Virus record (IMG/VR): IMGVR_UViG_3300022205_000001
Coordinates: 104,077 to 168,076 of that record
Strand: one strand, 5' to 3'
DNA length: 64,000 nt
From: a virus
Below, one piece after another: positions 8,405-18,645 of this stretch; position 1 is the stretch's first letter; each line of letters opens with the position of its first letter. The translations under genes were made by a program, and so were the position numbers. The notes under the pieces are model-generated. The model did no database searches and was not told the DNA's origin. It saw only the letters and a list, made by a program, of their open reading frames with translations.

Positions 8405-10744
8405 TTAGAAACTAATCGCTATCGGATACAGTTTAAGGTTTTGTGCCGGTACTTTTACGACAACCGCTTGGTGTTCCACGAAAAGTGGGGCAATTGGAGT
8501 TGTAGTTGTGCCTCCACTGGTTGAGGCTTGAATACCTCCCCCAAGGTTTTCACTAAAAGTGGTGGTAAGATCCAGAGCATGAAATCGTCCAATAGCCATT
8601 TGCTGGATTGCCGTTGATCCTTCAATGAAGACCACACTGCAAGTAATGGGAGGAACGAAGGAATTCAATTCAACAATATCAATCCAACTTGGGGTTGTTC
8701 CATAGATAGAATGCATGGCCCCCCATTTTTGAGAAATAGAGGCATGGATGGTTCGCTCAAATTGACTACTCTCTTTCAATTTGGATACATCATCAGTAAA
8801 CACATACCCCAACAAGCATTTTTGATCGTATCCAGTCGGCATAGTCACCGTGACGTTGTTCGCTTCCATCTGTGTGCGATAAAAGAATGTATTCAGAGCG
8901 AGGGTTTGACCTGGTTGTGTGGTTCCCTGAATATTCACCCACGAAGCACCAGTATTTCCATATGGCACACCACGGTTGACGCCGTTTGCTCCAATATTCG
9001 TGTTTGCGCCAGAGTAAGCAACGTTAATAAATGCAGTGGTACTTCCCGCGTAATCTGAATTGAAAATCCAGAAGTATGACGTTCCTGCGGTAAGAGAAGT
9101 AGTATTGTCAAAGACGAACCGAACGTTTGCCCCCGTTGATGGACAACGAGATACATCCATTTTTCTACTGGTTACTAAAGTCGTTCCGGCTGGAACTTCT
9201 GCGGTATTTGCTTCAAGTGTTACCCACATATTTCCTGTTGGGGTTCCTGTCTTCATTAGCTTGAGATCAATGCTTGCAATGTTTCCTGTGACATTCGGGG
9301 TGAAACTCTGAGCAAGTTTGATATACAAGTTAGATGTATTGTTCGCTCCCAATGAATTTAATGCCGTAGTTGCGCTTGCCATAGGCCAGAACGTATTCAC
9401 AAAGGTATTCTGATCTGGTTTACGATCTAGGGCACGATGGAGAATGAACCCTTGTATTCCCGTTGACCGTTGACGAATAGCATAGACTTCATACACGGTG
9501 TTGGCATTCGCAGACCCACCATCTAATCCATTCACTCCAGAGGCAGTGATATCAATTGTTGAGGGAACTGTCCAGTTAGACACTATTTCTCCATCATCCA
9601 TCGTAACTTCATCTAGACGATAGACGATGAGTTGTGTACCATTTGCTGATTTATCTGCAAGAGAGGTGGTCATAGTAAAACCACGGAATCTTCCCGCTGC
9701 ACGATTTGCCCAACGTAACCCTGTGGTTTGATTGGTATCAACGATCAACGTCTGTCCGTTAGATCCTGTTGACAGCACCCCAAAAGTATTTGCCCCAGTA
9801 CCAGGAATCAAGTCACCTTTTGCGGCATAGGTGATCTTATTGACAAGATTCCCACCCGCCCCAGTATCCGCATAATTCTTGGTTGCAATACCCAAATTGG
9901 TTGTTGGATTTGCTGCCATGGTTCCTGTCGTCAAGTTTGCCGATGATGCATTCAACGTGGCTGCGGTCAAATTAGAAATATTAGCCGTGGAAGTATTCAA
10001 GGTAATAATATTCGCTAATACTGCATTAGCAAATGGGGTGTGCAATACCGATCCGACATTAAGAGTCGTGACATTGGACAACGAAAGATTCATCGCTCCA
10101 ACATTGAACGAGGTGACATTGGCATGGGACACATTGAGGGTTCCTACTGTCGCTCCAGTAATATTCGCAGTAGATGAATTCAATAATGTCACATTGGCAT
10201 TTGTTACGGTAGTAAGAGTTGCCGTCAAGCTAGTTGCTTGGAATGTTCCAGTCACCGTTGCGTCAGTGATATTTGCAAATGAGGTATTCAATACTGGAAC
10301 TGTGAGACTGGTTACTGATAAGGTTGTGATAGCCAGAGTTCCAATATTAGCAGACTGAGCATTCAATGAGTACACATTTGCTCGATCATCCACTTGGATG
10401 AAATTGACATTCGCATTTGTCGTGGTTACTCGTGTCGCAGAAATATTACCGATGGTAGCTCCACCGATGTTGGCGACGGTAAGGTTAGCGACTGACGCAT
10501 TAGCCGTGGCTATCGTGATATTGGATACATTACCCGTTGAGAGGTTCAACGTTCCAACATTCGCCGTGGTAATCAACGCCGTGTTCCCGACATTGATCCC
10601 TACATCAGGATTGGAGAATGTCCAATTCGCATTGGAGACAACCGCCGGTCCATCCGTAAAATTATTGGCAACCGCAACAAGACCGGAAACGGTAGTTACT
10701 AATTGTCCGAATGTATTAGCCAAAGAAATCTGTTCTATTGCCAT
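8405..10744 (-). CDS. Tail fibre/tip protein, paralogue 4 (longest)
   Basis: A 779-residue protein. The first ~290 residues are many short Asn/Thr/Ala-rich repeats (NVGTLNLSTGNVSNITIATAN type) that should form a long beta-helical or coiled shaft. The remainder matches the other three paralogues: GDLIPGTGANTFGVL with GQTLIV near residue 320, PTGYDQKCLLGYV, and an ending LYPIAISF. Its N-terminus (MAIEQISLANTFGQL) differs from the other three, so it may be the member that anchors to the baseplate. Confidence 0.75.
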   Translation of the reverse strand: MAIEQISLANTFGQLVTTVSGLVAVANNFTDGPAVVSNANWTFSNPDVGINVGNTALITTANVGTLNLSTGNVSNITIATANASVANLTVANIGGATIGNISATRVTTTNANVNFIQVDDRANVYSLNAQSANIGTLAITTLSVTSLTVPVLNTSFANITDATVTGTFQATSLTATLTTVTNANVTLLNSSTANITGATVGTLNVSHANVTSFNVGAMNLSLSNVTTLNVGSVLHTPFANAVLANIITLNTSTANISNLTAATLNASSANLTTGTMAANPTTNLGIATKNYADTGAGGNLVNKITYAAKGDLIPGTGANTFGVLSTGSNGQTLIVDTNQTTGLRWANRAAGRFRGFTMTTSLADKSANGTQLIVYRLDEVTMDDGEIVSNWTVPSTIDITASGVNGLDGGSANANTVYEVYAIRQRSTGIQGFILHRALDRKPDQNTFVNTFWPMASATTALNSLGANNTSNLYIKLAQSFTPNVTGNIASIDLKLMKTGTPTGNMWVTLEANTAEVPAGTTLVTSRKMDVSRCPSTGANVRFVFDNTTSLTAGTSYFWIFNSDYAGSTTAFINVAYSGANTNIGANGVNRGVPYGNTGASWVNIQGTTQPGQTLALNTFFYRTQMEANNVTVTMPTGYDQKCLLGYVFTDDVSKLKESSQFERTIHASISQKWGAMHSIYGTTPSWIDIVELNSFVPPITCSVVFIEGSTAIQQMAIGRFHALDLTTTFSENLGGGIQASTSGGTTTTPIAPLFVEHQAVVVKVPAQNLKLYPIAISF

Positions 10745-10983
10745 TAGTGTTTACCTTTAAGAGACGTAATCTCACCGATAAGTTTCTTGAGTGATTCAAT
10801 TTCACTTTCTAAAAAAGTGAGACGTGATTTTGTTTCTTGTGCTTCACGTTTAGCCTGGATAGTCCTACGCCGACCTTCTTTGTATTTTCGCAGTCCATCG
10901 GTATCCGTACTGAGGACTGCGTTGGTTCCCATATCACGCACTAAATCGGTATTTTTGATCTGAACTGTATTTATAGCACCCAT
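10744..10983 (-). CDS. Small coiled-coil structural protein
   Basis: 79 residues from ATG 10983, chosen because aagaggtaccc lies just upstream; a 91-residue form from 11019 is possible but has no such site. The second half is a Lys/Glu/Leu heptad region (SRLTFLESEIESLKKLIGEI), predicted coiled coil. The stop overlaps the start of fibre paralogue 4 (TAATG). A TATAAATA sequence at 10968-10975 lies inside the coding region and is probably coincidental. Confidence 0.6.
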   Translation of the reverse strand: MGAINTVQIKNTDLVRDMGTNAVLSTDTDGLRKYKEGRRRTIQAKREAQETKSRLTFLESEIESLKKLIGEITSLKGKH

Positions 10984-10993
10984 TGGGTACCTC

Positions 10994-13900
10994 TTATGAT
11001 AGGGACGGGATTGCGACAACCCGGAAGTCCCTAATTCGCGGTACGCGAGTTGTATCCGTGGTTGTCATGACGATCTTGATTGCAAAGTACTTGAACGAGG
11101 TGAACGATCCGTACTGCACCCGATCATCGGCCACATTGTCTGATCCAGGAGCATACACATATTCTTTGATATCTTCCTGGTTCAAGGAGACGTTGTTCTG
11201 CCCCTTCACGATTGTCATAAGCTGATAACCCTTGTTATCAAACGTATCAGAGTCATCGGCTGACAAGATCTTGTAGTATACGTAGATGTTTGCAACGGAT
11301 GGCTTGTATGCCCCGAAGTATACGCGGAAGTCTCCGGCATCCATTCCATCGGCTAACGTCACCATACGAGTGATGTATCGCGCTTCTGCCGGTCCCCCTG
11401 CTGGCTGATCTTCTCCCATCACCACGATGTTTGCGGAAAGCGCAGTGTTTCCACTCAAGGTGATCGTTGGAGTTGTTGTATATCCTGATCCCTCAACATC
11501 CACAACAACGTTTGCGAGAATGCTATTGTTGCTGTCGATCTGAGTGTTTGCAATGTAGGCATTTGCTCCACTTCCACCCCCACCACTAATGGTCAGTGTC
11601 AAGTTGGCAGCGGTTGCCCAGTTGGTGCTTGAGCTAATAACAACGGCGGAAGAGTTATCCAATCCCAAGTTGTTACACAAGTTCTCAATTGCCAATACAG
11701 AAAGACGATCCATGTCTACAATCGGAGATACGTCACGACTTTCGGAAGACAAGAAAATACGCAACTTGAATGACGATACATCGCTTGTAGCCACACGGCG
11801 ACCCAACGTATCATCGAAGTAGACGTTTTCCTGCAACGGAATTGATCTGTTTTCCTGTTTGACTCCTGTGGCCAACGTTGTAGCAGCTTCCGAGTCAATT
11901 GATGTGTTCGGTAGCAACAAGTTTCCAGCAGTCACATAGTAACAATCCAGTGGCACGTTTGCGCTGATTGGATTTGCTGACGACAACTGGAATTCCAAGT
12001 TAGCTTCAACAGTCGAATCAAAGGTTGCCTTGATCAAACGGAATGTCAAGTCTTCTTCCTGGATCGGGTTCCAGGTTGTCGAGTTCTGTGATTTGAAGAA
12101 GACTCCCAAGTATGGCTGTGACGAAATCAATCGGTCAGTTCCGAGGATCTTGTCTCCCATACGAGAGATATAGACTTCATACTTGACCGAATTGGCCATG
12201 AGGACGATGCAATATTCTGCCCCCTGCTGCAAGTATACTGGACCACTGAAACGAACTTCAGTATAGATTGTTGCGTCATCGAGTGGGTTGTTTCCTGCGG
12301 CATAGACGGCAGCCAATTCATCCTCAGAGACCACGTTGCAGTCTTCTGCATTGATTACGATGTCTGATCCAGGGATAACCTGTGAAGAGTGTGGGAATCC
12401 ATTCACAACAGGTCGCAATTGCAATCCCATTGGAATGTTCGGGTCCACGCTCTTGATCAACAAACGCACCCCGGTCAACATGATACCTGATGGATATTTT
12501 TCCTGGTCCACCAAGAAGGTTTGTGCGAGTGGGTCCCAGTATCCAATCAAACGCTTTCCAACCACCGTATCAGTGACCTTTGTGGTATGGACTGTACGAG
12601 TGTCTTCCAACAAGGTGCGCTGAATGGTTGGGACACGGGTTGAAATCAACGTGTTTTCTTGTGTCTGCATCATTCCCTGAGCCACATACTTCACGGTTCC
12701 GTTTGTACCTGAACCCTCCACACTTCCATTGAGAGAATCCACAAGTGTGAATGGACGTTCACCTGTACGGAAACTTAACGTATTGCTAGATGGGATGATG
12801 AATACGCCGACAGTTTCTCCACGATGATCGGTGCGGAATGCACCGATAGAGTATGTCGTTGCAGTATTCGGGGTCGTTGTGAGTGCTGGGCTAAATGTCA
12901 CATTGCGAGTGACATAATCGAATGCCGTGATTGTGGATTCTTGACCCAATCCAGCACCAGAGGTGAAGTAGATCTTCTCACCAACGAGGTTCGTATTTGC
13001 AATCCCGTTGTTAGCGTTTGCCATGTCATGCTGAAGAATGATGCTGCTCAAATTCGGGGCAGTCACGAATCCAGAGAAGTGGTAGTATCCAGAGATACGT
13101 GAGTTGGCTCCGCTAGTTTCTCCGATTAAGAATGTGGAGTTGGTTGAGTGAACAATGTAGGAGTTGGCCACATTGTCATCATCTCCACCTTGGACTGACA
13201 CAACTGTTACGTTGCTGTATCCATTTTCGTTACGGCTCAATACAACTTGAGCGAAGGCAGTGTTTGCGCCACGAGCCGGGTCGTATACACGAACCGTTTC
13301 AGAATCCTGATAATCGTCCTTATAACGGACTGTTGGGTTGTTGACTTTGATCACGTTTGGACGGTTGCAGTATGTGGTCACTGCTGTTTCATCGAAGAAT
13401 GCATAGAGTTGTGTATTCGGGGCGAACATCTTTCCAAGGAACAGGACGCCGCGTGAACGAATCGTTGGGATAATTGATACGTCAACGACACGGTTTCCGA
13501 TGGACTGAGTGATCGTCTGAGGAACGAATTGAGTTCTTACACCAGTACGCACCTGCTTCTGTGTCACTTCGTCAACTGAACGTTTGACAACGTTTCCGTA
13601 GACATTGACGCGGTGCCCCAAGTGTCCGAGATATCCTCTCCAGCCCGGATTAATGATCTGGTCACTCTTGTGAGTTACACCAGTCCATGTGGTCTGCCAT
13701 GAATTCCAGACTGTTCCAAATCCACTGTTCGGGTTCGATTCAACAGCTTTCGTGATAGCATCCCATGCGTCATTGTCCCCTTCCATGTTTACATGGACAT
13801 CAGGCAACTGGTTCGTGTCAATCCAGGTATCGGAAGATGGGTCCAACTTGATGTTTCCAATGAACGATACCGTGTTGAATGGGTTGACATTCACTGCGGC

Positions 13901-16900
13901 GGATGCAATAGATTGATCCAAGAATGTAGATTCAGTGAACGGTAGAGAGACAAATGCTCCTACACGATCATAGTTCTCTGATCCCGATGGATTGAATTCC
14001 AATGCAAGAGATTCAGTTCTGAATGGAGGACGTAATTCCTGGTTTTCCTGATCGATTGAGCACTTATAGTCAGTGTTCAATACGTCACCCACACCGTGAC
14101 CAGTGAATGCATCTACGAGGATACCGTTCTTGAAGCGGTTGGCACCAGTATCGTCAGTGATTTCCTGGTTCTTGGCCGCTTGTTCCAAAAGGGTCAAAGA
14201 GGTGTAGTATTCAAGTGTGCTGATACGCTGTTCCAATGTTCCGATATCGCGCATCGTGTAGCGGCGGTTATCAGTGTACTTCTGGCGGATATCACGTAAC
14301 GATGCTGTGTACGGAGGCAATACCAACGTATACAAGGTCATCGCATTGTCTTTATCCGAAGGAGCAATAGGATTCAATGATGGAAGACCGCGGAGTACTT
14401 CAAATACTCGATCACGAGTCAAGACAATCTTGTCAACACGAGCCAAGTAGTAGGAGAAGTCTGTTTCAAATGCTTGTCCTGGAATACCAAGGATACATTC
14501 GTCATAGATCCCCAAGAAATCTCCATCCTGGCGACGAGGACGAAAATCAATACAGTCACGCAACTGATATTCAAATCCTGTGGTCGGTGATGTGTAGGAT
14601 GGGATATTGGCATAGGTGATGTTGGCGGACTGGTACGAGTCCACTGTCAAATACCCTTGACCAGAGTGTGCGAGATAGTCTACGTAGACCACCACGTTTC
14701 CGGTTGGTCCCGCAACCCCAGGCTTCAAACGGATAGATGCATGATCGTAGACGTTATCCCTTTGTCCATTATCTAATACGTAGCTGCTGGTCATATCGGC
14801 AGCGATTGACACGTTTCCATCGGTGATGGCATTTCGCCCCGTATCATAGACCTTACGTAAACGAAGAACGTCAGACGTGAAGATGGACTGAGACTTAGAT
14901 GGATCTTTGAGATTCAACCAGGCTGCTGAGTTAGCGTAGAATGTGATCTGTGCACCGTTTGCTCCCGATGCCTGAGAGTACCACTGCACCAATCCGTTGT
15001 TCGCATCTGGAATCTGGATACCACCACTGTTCAATCCACTTGCTACGTTTGCGACTCGTTGGGTCTTGCTACGAATCAAATTGCCGAGCGAGTGTGAGTA
15101 TGGAAGCTTGACTTTTGCGTAGACATCCGCAGACGAAGCACTGAACATATTGGGAACAGTGATCTGCCATGTCGATGTGTTACTTGTCGTGGTAACGGAT
15201 ACTGAGTTTCCATCTGGATTACCGGACGAAAAGTTAATGACCTGGTTGTTGGCAATTGGAGATCCAGTGTTGTTACGAACAACGACAAGAAGATTATCCA
15301 TTGCGTCAGACCCAGACAACGGAGCACCGTTGACCGCAGAGGTAATACCTGCTGCGCTTGTGATTGTTGCTACGTTCTGAGTGAACTGTACACCAGTGTA
15401 GGCTTTGAATCCATAGTATTCACTATTCGTAAGAGGAGTTCCGCCAACCACATCTTGTGGTGCAATGAAGGCATACGGAAGTTCCAATATTGCTCGGTTG
15501 AATCCTGTATCAGAGAGATAGGCTCCACGGTATGCGTCTTCCGCCAATGAATACTTGCTGCTAGTTGCAACATCCATCTTTGTCGAAAAGACGTGCTGGT
15601 TTGTGGTCGTGTTTGCATAGACGATAGATTCTGCATCCTTGAATTCGTAGTCAAGGCGGAATCGAGTCATGGTACCAGGGATACCGAATGAGAATTCATC
15701 TCCTGCTTCCAACGTAGCTTTGTTGTTCGGTCCATCATAGGAACCGATAACGTGTGTTTCTGAAAGAGAGGAGCCAGCGTTTGTGGTGATAGTAAGTTTG
15801 ACACCAACATACGCATTAGACACAACGGAGAAGTTCGGTGCCAAGTATATGGTATTTGCTGTTCCTGTTGCAGAACAGTTGCAGACTAAACTTTCTCCAA
15901 TGTTCGCATCGATGGTATAGGCTCTCCAAACACCAGTCGAAATGGAGGTTGCATTTGCGCCAGTTTGATAATCCAATGCACGAATCTTGACAGTTCCAAT
16001 GACGGTATTCGTAGCTGCGGCCGCATTGGATACATTGATATCAGCGTGAGCCACACAATGGATTGTACCAACCTGGAGGGTCTTAAATGGGATTGGACCT
16101 GCCATGTTCGTGACTTCAAGCCAATTCTGATAATCGATAGTCGTATTGTAGTTCGTGACGTTTGCGACATCGCGGGCTCGTTCTGCCTTAATGTAATATG
16201 GAGCGAGCGTTTCAAATTCATATCCCTGGACATAGGCTTTTCCAGGCTCAACAACGATGTTGAATGCGTTAGCATACGTCTCGTGAGGTTCTGTAGCAAT
16301 CTTGAATGGACGAACCGTGAATGATCCAGATTGGTCATTCGTGCGACGAGCAAGAGTATCTTCCAAGACTGAATAGGTTGGATAGACAATCTTCTTTGTC
16401 AGGTTACCATCTTCAACCCGAAGCAATTCAATGAATTTGGCATCATCATCAGACGTGAGTGAACGTTTTGTAAGCGTGAGGGAGATCTTATAGCGATCTG
16501 CTCCAGGTGCCTGATAATTCGTAGCCCCCAATGCAGGGTCAAGGAGGGTTGTGTCGTCAATAGCGGTAACGATGGATTCTTCCTTTTCCAATCCGATACG
16601 ATAGGAAGGAGTGGTTCTGTATGCATCGAGGATTACCGTTTGTGGGGAAACTTGAACGAAGTATCCATCAACAAAGAAAACTCCAGTGTCAATACTGCAA
16701 ATAGAGGAGTTCCCAACAATCGTGTTACTGGTGACCCCAGTGAGCCCAGACAAACTACCAAGGATACTGACAGATGCCGTATTATCATCGGTAGAGATTG
16801 GGTTGACAGCAGCAATATTGAAGGTCTGTCCCGATGTGTACTTAATAACCAGGGTGACTGGTGTGGTCAACGTAGCTTCTTGGGCGGCGATAACATAAGC

Positions 16901-17221
16901 GCGGACACCTTCTCCATCACCGTCCACAATGAATTTTCCAATATAATCATTGATATCAACAGATTCGCCATTTGGGTCAGTGGATTCAACACAGACATAC
17001 TTGGTCTTGCTTGTTTCCAACATGGTCTGGCCACCAGTGACGATGGAACCATTCTGGAAAACGTTACGAGCGAATTTGGCGACTTGATCCTGAAGGATTG
17101 TCTGACTTTGCGTTAATTCACGAGCCTGAACAGGAAAACTTGGACGATACAGGATTTTGTGGAAGTTCTTTGATTCGTCAAAATCGTCGTAGTAAGGGCT
17201 CTGAGAGATATCGATTGCCAT
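10994..17221 (-). CDS. Giant baseplate/fibre-attachment structural protein (DUF4815-type N-terminus)
   Basis: A 2075-residue protein. The N-terminus (FRPSFPVQARELTQSQT-like: here YRPSFPVQARELTQSQT followed by ILQDQV) is the signature of the DUF4815 family found in T4-like cyanophages and relatives, where it is a virion protein. It occupies the place of T4 genes 9/10 downstream of gene 8. There are many beta-rich stretches and no enzymatic motif. It probably links the baseplate to the fibres encoded downstream. It is preceded by its own late promoter at 17254-17261, with ggagatgg before ATG 17221. Confidence 0.75.
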   Translation of the reverse strand: MAIDISQSPYYDDFDESKNFHKILYRPSFPVQARELTQSQTILQDQVAKFARNVFQNGSIVTGGQTMLETSKTKYVCVESTDPNGESVDINDYIGKFIVDGDGEGVRAYVIAAQEATLTTPVTLVIKYTSGQTFNIAAVNPISTDDNTASVSILGSLSGLTGVTSNTIVGNSSICSIDTGVFFVDGYFVQVSPQTVILDAYRTTPSYRIGLEKEESIVTAIDDTTLLDPALGATNYQAPGADRYKISLTLTKRSLTSDDDAKFIELLRVEDGNLTKKIVYPTYSVLEDTLARRTNDQSGSFTVRPFKIATEPHETYANAFNIVVEPGKAYVQGYEFETLAPYYIKAERARDVANVTNYNTTIDYQNWLEVTNMAGPIPFKTLQVGTIHCVAHADINVSNAAAATNTVIGTVKIRALDYQTGANATSISTGVWRAYTIDANIGESLVCNCSATGTANTIYLAPNFSVVSNAYVGVKLTITTNAGSSLSETHVIGSYDGPNNKATLEAGDEFSFGIPGTMTRFRLDYEFKDAESIVYANTTTNQHVFSTKMDVATSSKYSLAEDAYRGAYLSDTGFNRAILELPYAFIAPQDVVGGTPLTNSEYYGFKAYTGVQFTQNVATITSAAGITSAVNGAPLSGSDAMDNLLVVVRNNTGSPIANNQVINFSSGNPDGNSVSVTTTSNTSTWQITVPNMFSASSADVYAKVKLPYSHSLGNLIRSKTQRVANVASGLNSGGIQIPDANNGLVQWYSQASGANGAQITFYANSAAWLNLKDPSKSQSIFTSDVLRLRKVYDTGRNAITDGNVSIAADMTSSYVLDNGQRDNVYDHASIRLKPGVAGPTGNVVVYVDYLAHSGQGYLTVDSYQSANITYANIPSYTSPTTGFEYQLRDCIDFRPRRQDGDFLGIYDECILGIPGQAFETDFSYYLARVDKIVLTRDRVFEVLRGLPSLNPIAPSDKDNAMTLYTLVLPPYTASLRDIRQKYTDNRRYTMRDIGTLEQRISTLEYYTSLTLLEQAAKNQEITDDTGANRFKNGILVDAFTGHGVGDVLNTDYKCSIDQENQELRPPFRTESLALEFNPSGSENYDRVGAFVSLPFTESTFLDQSIASAAVNVNPFNTVSFIGNIKLDPSSDTWIDTNQLPDVHVNMEGDNDAWDAITKAVESNPNSGFGTVWNSWQTTWTGVTHKSDQIINPGWRGYLGHLGHRVNVYGNVVKRSVDEVTQKQVRTGVRTQFVPQTITQSIGNRVVDVSIIPTIRSRGVLFLGKMFAPNTQLYAFFDETAVTTYCNRPNVIKVNNPTVRYKDDYQDSETVRVYDPARGANTAFAQVVLSRNENGYSNVTVVSVQGGDDDNVANSYIVHSTNSTFLIGETSGANSRISGYYHFSGFVTAPNLSSIILQHDMANANNGIANTNLVGEKIYFTSGAGLGQESTITAFDYVTRNVTFSPALTTTPNTATTYSIGAFRTDHRGETVGVFIIPSSNTLSFRTGERPFTLVDSLNGSVEGSGTNGTVKYVAQGMMQTQENTLISTRVPTIQRTLLEDTRTVHTTKVTDTVVGKRLIGYWDPLAQTFLVDQEKYPSGIMLTGVRLLIKSVDPNIPMGLQLRPVVNGFPHSSQVIPGSDIVINAEDCNVVSEDELAAVYAAGNNPLDDATIYTEVRFSGPVYLQQGAEYCIVLMANSVKYEVYISRMGDKILGTDRLISSQPYLGVFFKSQNSTTWNPIQEEDLTFRLIKATFDSTVEANLEFQLSSANPISANVPLDCYYVTAGNLLLPNTSIDSEAATTLATGVKQENRSIPLQENVYFDDTLGRRVATSDVSSFKLRIFLSSESRDVSPIVDMDRLSVLAIENLCNNLGLDNSSAVVISSSTNWATAANLTLTISGGGGSGANAYIANTQIDSNNSILANVVVDVEGSGYTTTPTITLSGNTALSANIVVMGEDQPAGGPAEARYITRMVTLADGMDAGDFRVYFGAYKPSVANIYVYYKILSADDSDTFDNKGYQLMTIVKGQNNVSLNQEDIKEYVYAPGSDNVADDRVQYGSFTSFKYFAIKIVMTTTDTTRVPRIRDFRVVAIPSLS

Positions 17222-17253
17222 GTGTTAGTCCATCTCCTATAAAGTAATAAAAC

Positions 17254-17261
17254 TATTTATA
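17254..17261 (-). promoter_or_regulatory. T4-type late promoter box
   Basis: TATAAATA on the minus strand, 33 bases upstream of the start at 17221, leaving a leader of about 27 bases that includes the ribosome binding site taggag. Confidence 0.75.
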
Positions 17262-17265
17262 TGTG

Positions 17266-18612
17266 TTATTGAAATCCTATGACCAGCTTAACTGACTCTG
17301 CTTGTCCTGTTACTCGTATAACCGGGGCTCGATTTTCGACGTAAATGATATCTCCCGTTTCACATTCCAAATCTGGGTCAGTGTATGAAATTACTGTCCG
17401 TGAAATACCAGACGATGCTCCAATGAGCAATGCTCCCGTTACCGGAGTTCCCTGACGATTCACACATTCAACGGCATTTGTCATGATATCCAATACATTT
17501 GCGGAGAATGTGGAATTAGATGCCGCATTGCCCTGGTATATCAGTTCGTCTTTTGTATATGAGGGTCCAGACGTGAGAATAATCTGGGTTGACATCGAAA
17601 CTGCAATATTTGCGTTTGCGTGAGATACCGCACTGCTTTCCCCATATTTATGTGGTCTCAATAGGACTGCAACTTGACGGAAATCGTTGTTTGCATTGAT
17701 TTTCCCACCCTCTGTTGAGTCAGTTTCCCCAATCTTCACAGCAATCATAATTGTGTTTGCGCCCAATTCTCTTGCTGGATTGAATCCATGCCCACCATAC
17801 GGCGACAAGACCATGCGAACATTTGCGCCCGATCCCGATCCAGCAATTGTAGTACGTGCGTTCTGGCGGGTATACCCTGATCCACGGTTTGTCAATGAAA
17901 TAGAAGAAATGTTTCCATTAGCATGAACATTGACACTTGCATTGCCGCTTGACCCTGATCCTGTGATCGTAATTGTTGTATTGGTATTGGAATACCCCGA
18001 CCCTTCTGATACGAGCACTAAGCGCGAAATTGCCCCTGCGACTAAGTTATTTGCGTATCCAAAGTAAGATGCTGACTGTGAAAATGGAACTGGAATCCAG
18101 TCTGTTGTTAAAAATTTACTCGTTGCTGGAACCTTATAGAGATACTTCCAAGTGTATCCATCGCCCGTTGTGGTAAACCCATTAGCTACCGTGTAGTTAT
18201 TCGCAGGCTCGATAGTCGAGAGTGCACCATTCGCATTATCGATACACTTGTACACATTCCCACTTGACGTATACACATACAACGAATTGGCGGCGTACAG
18301 TTGCGACTGGGTATTCTGGGCATCATCATATTGGGTATAGACGATATTGGCTGCCCAGTTTCTTCGTGGAATAACAAGAAAAATATCGTTCCCTGTGATC
18401 TTTTTTCCACCGATAAAATCGTTATGAGTGACAAAACGTGATACTTCAGTATCATCGATAGCTATCGCATTGTCTCCGTTTGCCCATGCTTCAGGTTTAC
18501 CGAGCATGATGTACCCAACGGAAGCACCGTTTGCAGTGGTCACGAAACTATCGTAGAAAATGAAAGCTTTTTCGTATCCTAGTGTATATGACACATTTGA
18601 GTAATTCGGCAT
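17266..18612 (-). CDS. 8: Baseplate wedge protein gp8
   Basis: 448 residues, longer than T4 gp8 (334). Collinear matches to T4 gp8 include PRRNWA (T4 PRRDWG), GDGYTWKYLYKVP (T4 GDGYVWEYLFEIP), a VPF...GYANNL segment (T4 VPW...GYEDNL), and the C-terminus IYVENRAPVIRV (T4 IYMENRPPIIMA). In T4, gp8 dimers sit in the baseplate wedge bound to gp7 and gp10. The extra length lies in a Gly/Ser/Thr-rich central region (GSGYSNTNTTITITGSG). It lies just after the gene-7-position gene, as in T4. Confidence 0.87.
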   Translation of the reverse strand: MPNYSNVSYTLGYEKAFIFYDSFVTTANGASVGYIMLGKPEAWANGDNAIAIDDTEVSRFVTHNDFIGGKKITGNDIFLVIPRRNWAANIVYTQYDDAQNTQSQLYAANSLYVYTSSGNVYKCIDNANGALSTIEPANNYTVANGFTTTGDGYTWKYLYKVPATSKFLTTDWIPVPFSQSASYFGYANNLVAGAISRLVLVSEGSGYSNTNTTITITGSGSSGNASVNVHANGNISSISLTNRGSGYTRQNARTTIAGSGSGANVRMVLSPYGGHGFNPARELGANTIMIAVKIGETDSTEGGKINANNDFRQVAVLLRPHKYGESSAVSHANANIAVSMSTQIILTSGPSYTKDELIYQGNAASNSTFSANVLDIMTNAVECVNRQGTPVTGALLIGASSGISRTVISYTDPDLECETGDIIYVENRAPVIRVTGQAESVKLVIGFQ

Positions 18613-18632
18613 AGTTCCTCACCCGTTAAGGG

Positions 18633-18640
18633 TATTTATA
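18633..18640 (-). promoter_or_regulatory. T4-type late promoter box for gene 8
   Basis: TATAAATA on the minus strand, 21 bases upstream of ATG 18612. The short leader contains ggtgagg as ribosome binding site. Confidence 0.75.
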
Positions 18641-18645
18641 CGTGG

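Noticed and set aside
9879-10760. Plus-strand open frames of 120-160 codons opposite fibre paralogue 4
   Set aside because: Valine/alanine-rich products are the complement of the Asn/Thr/Ala repeats; no start signals.
10968-10975. TATAAATA as a late promoter
   Set aside because: It lies just inside a coding region (codons ATA AAT ACA) and would remove that gene's start; kept only as a possible coincidence.
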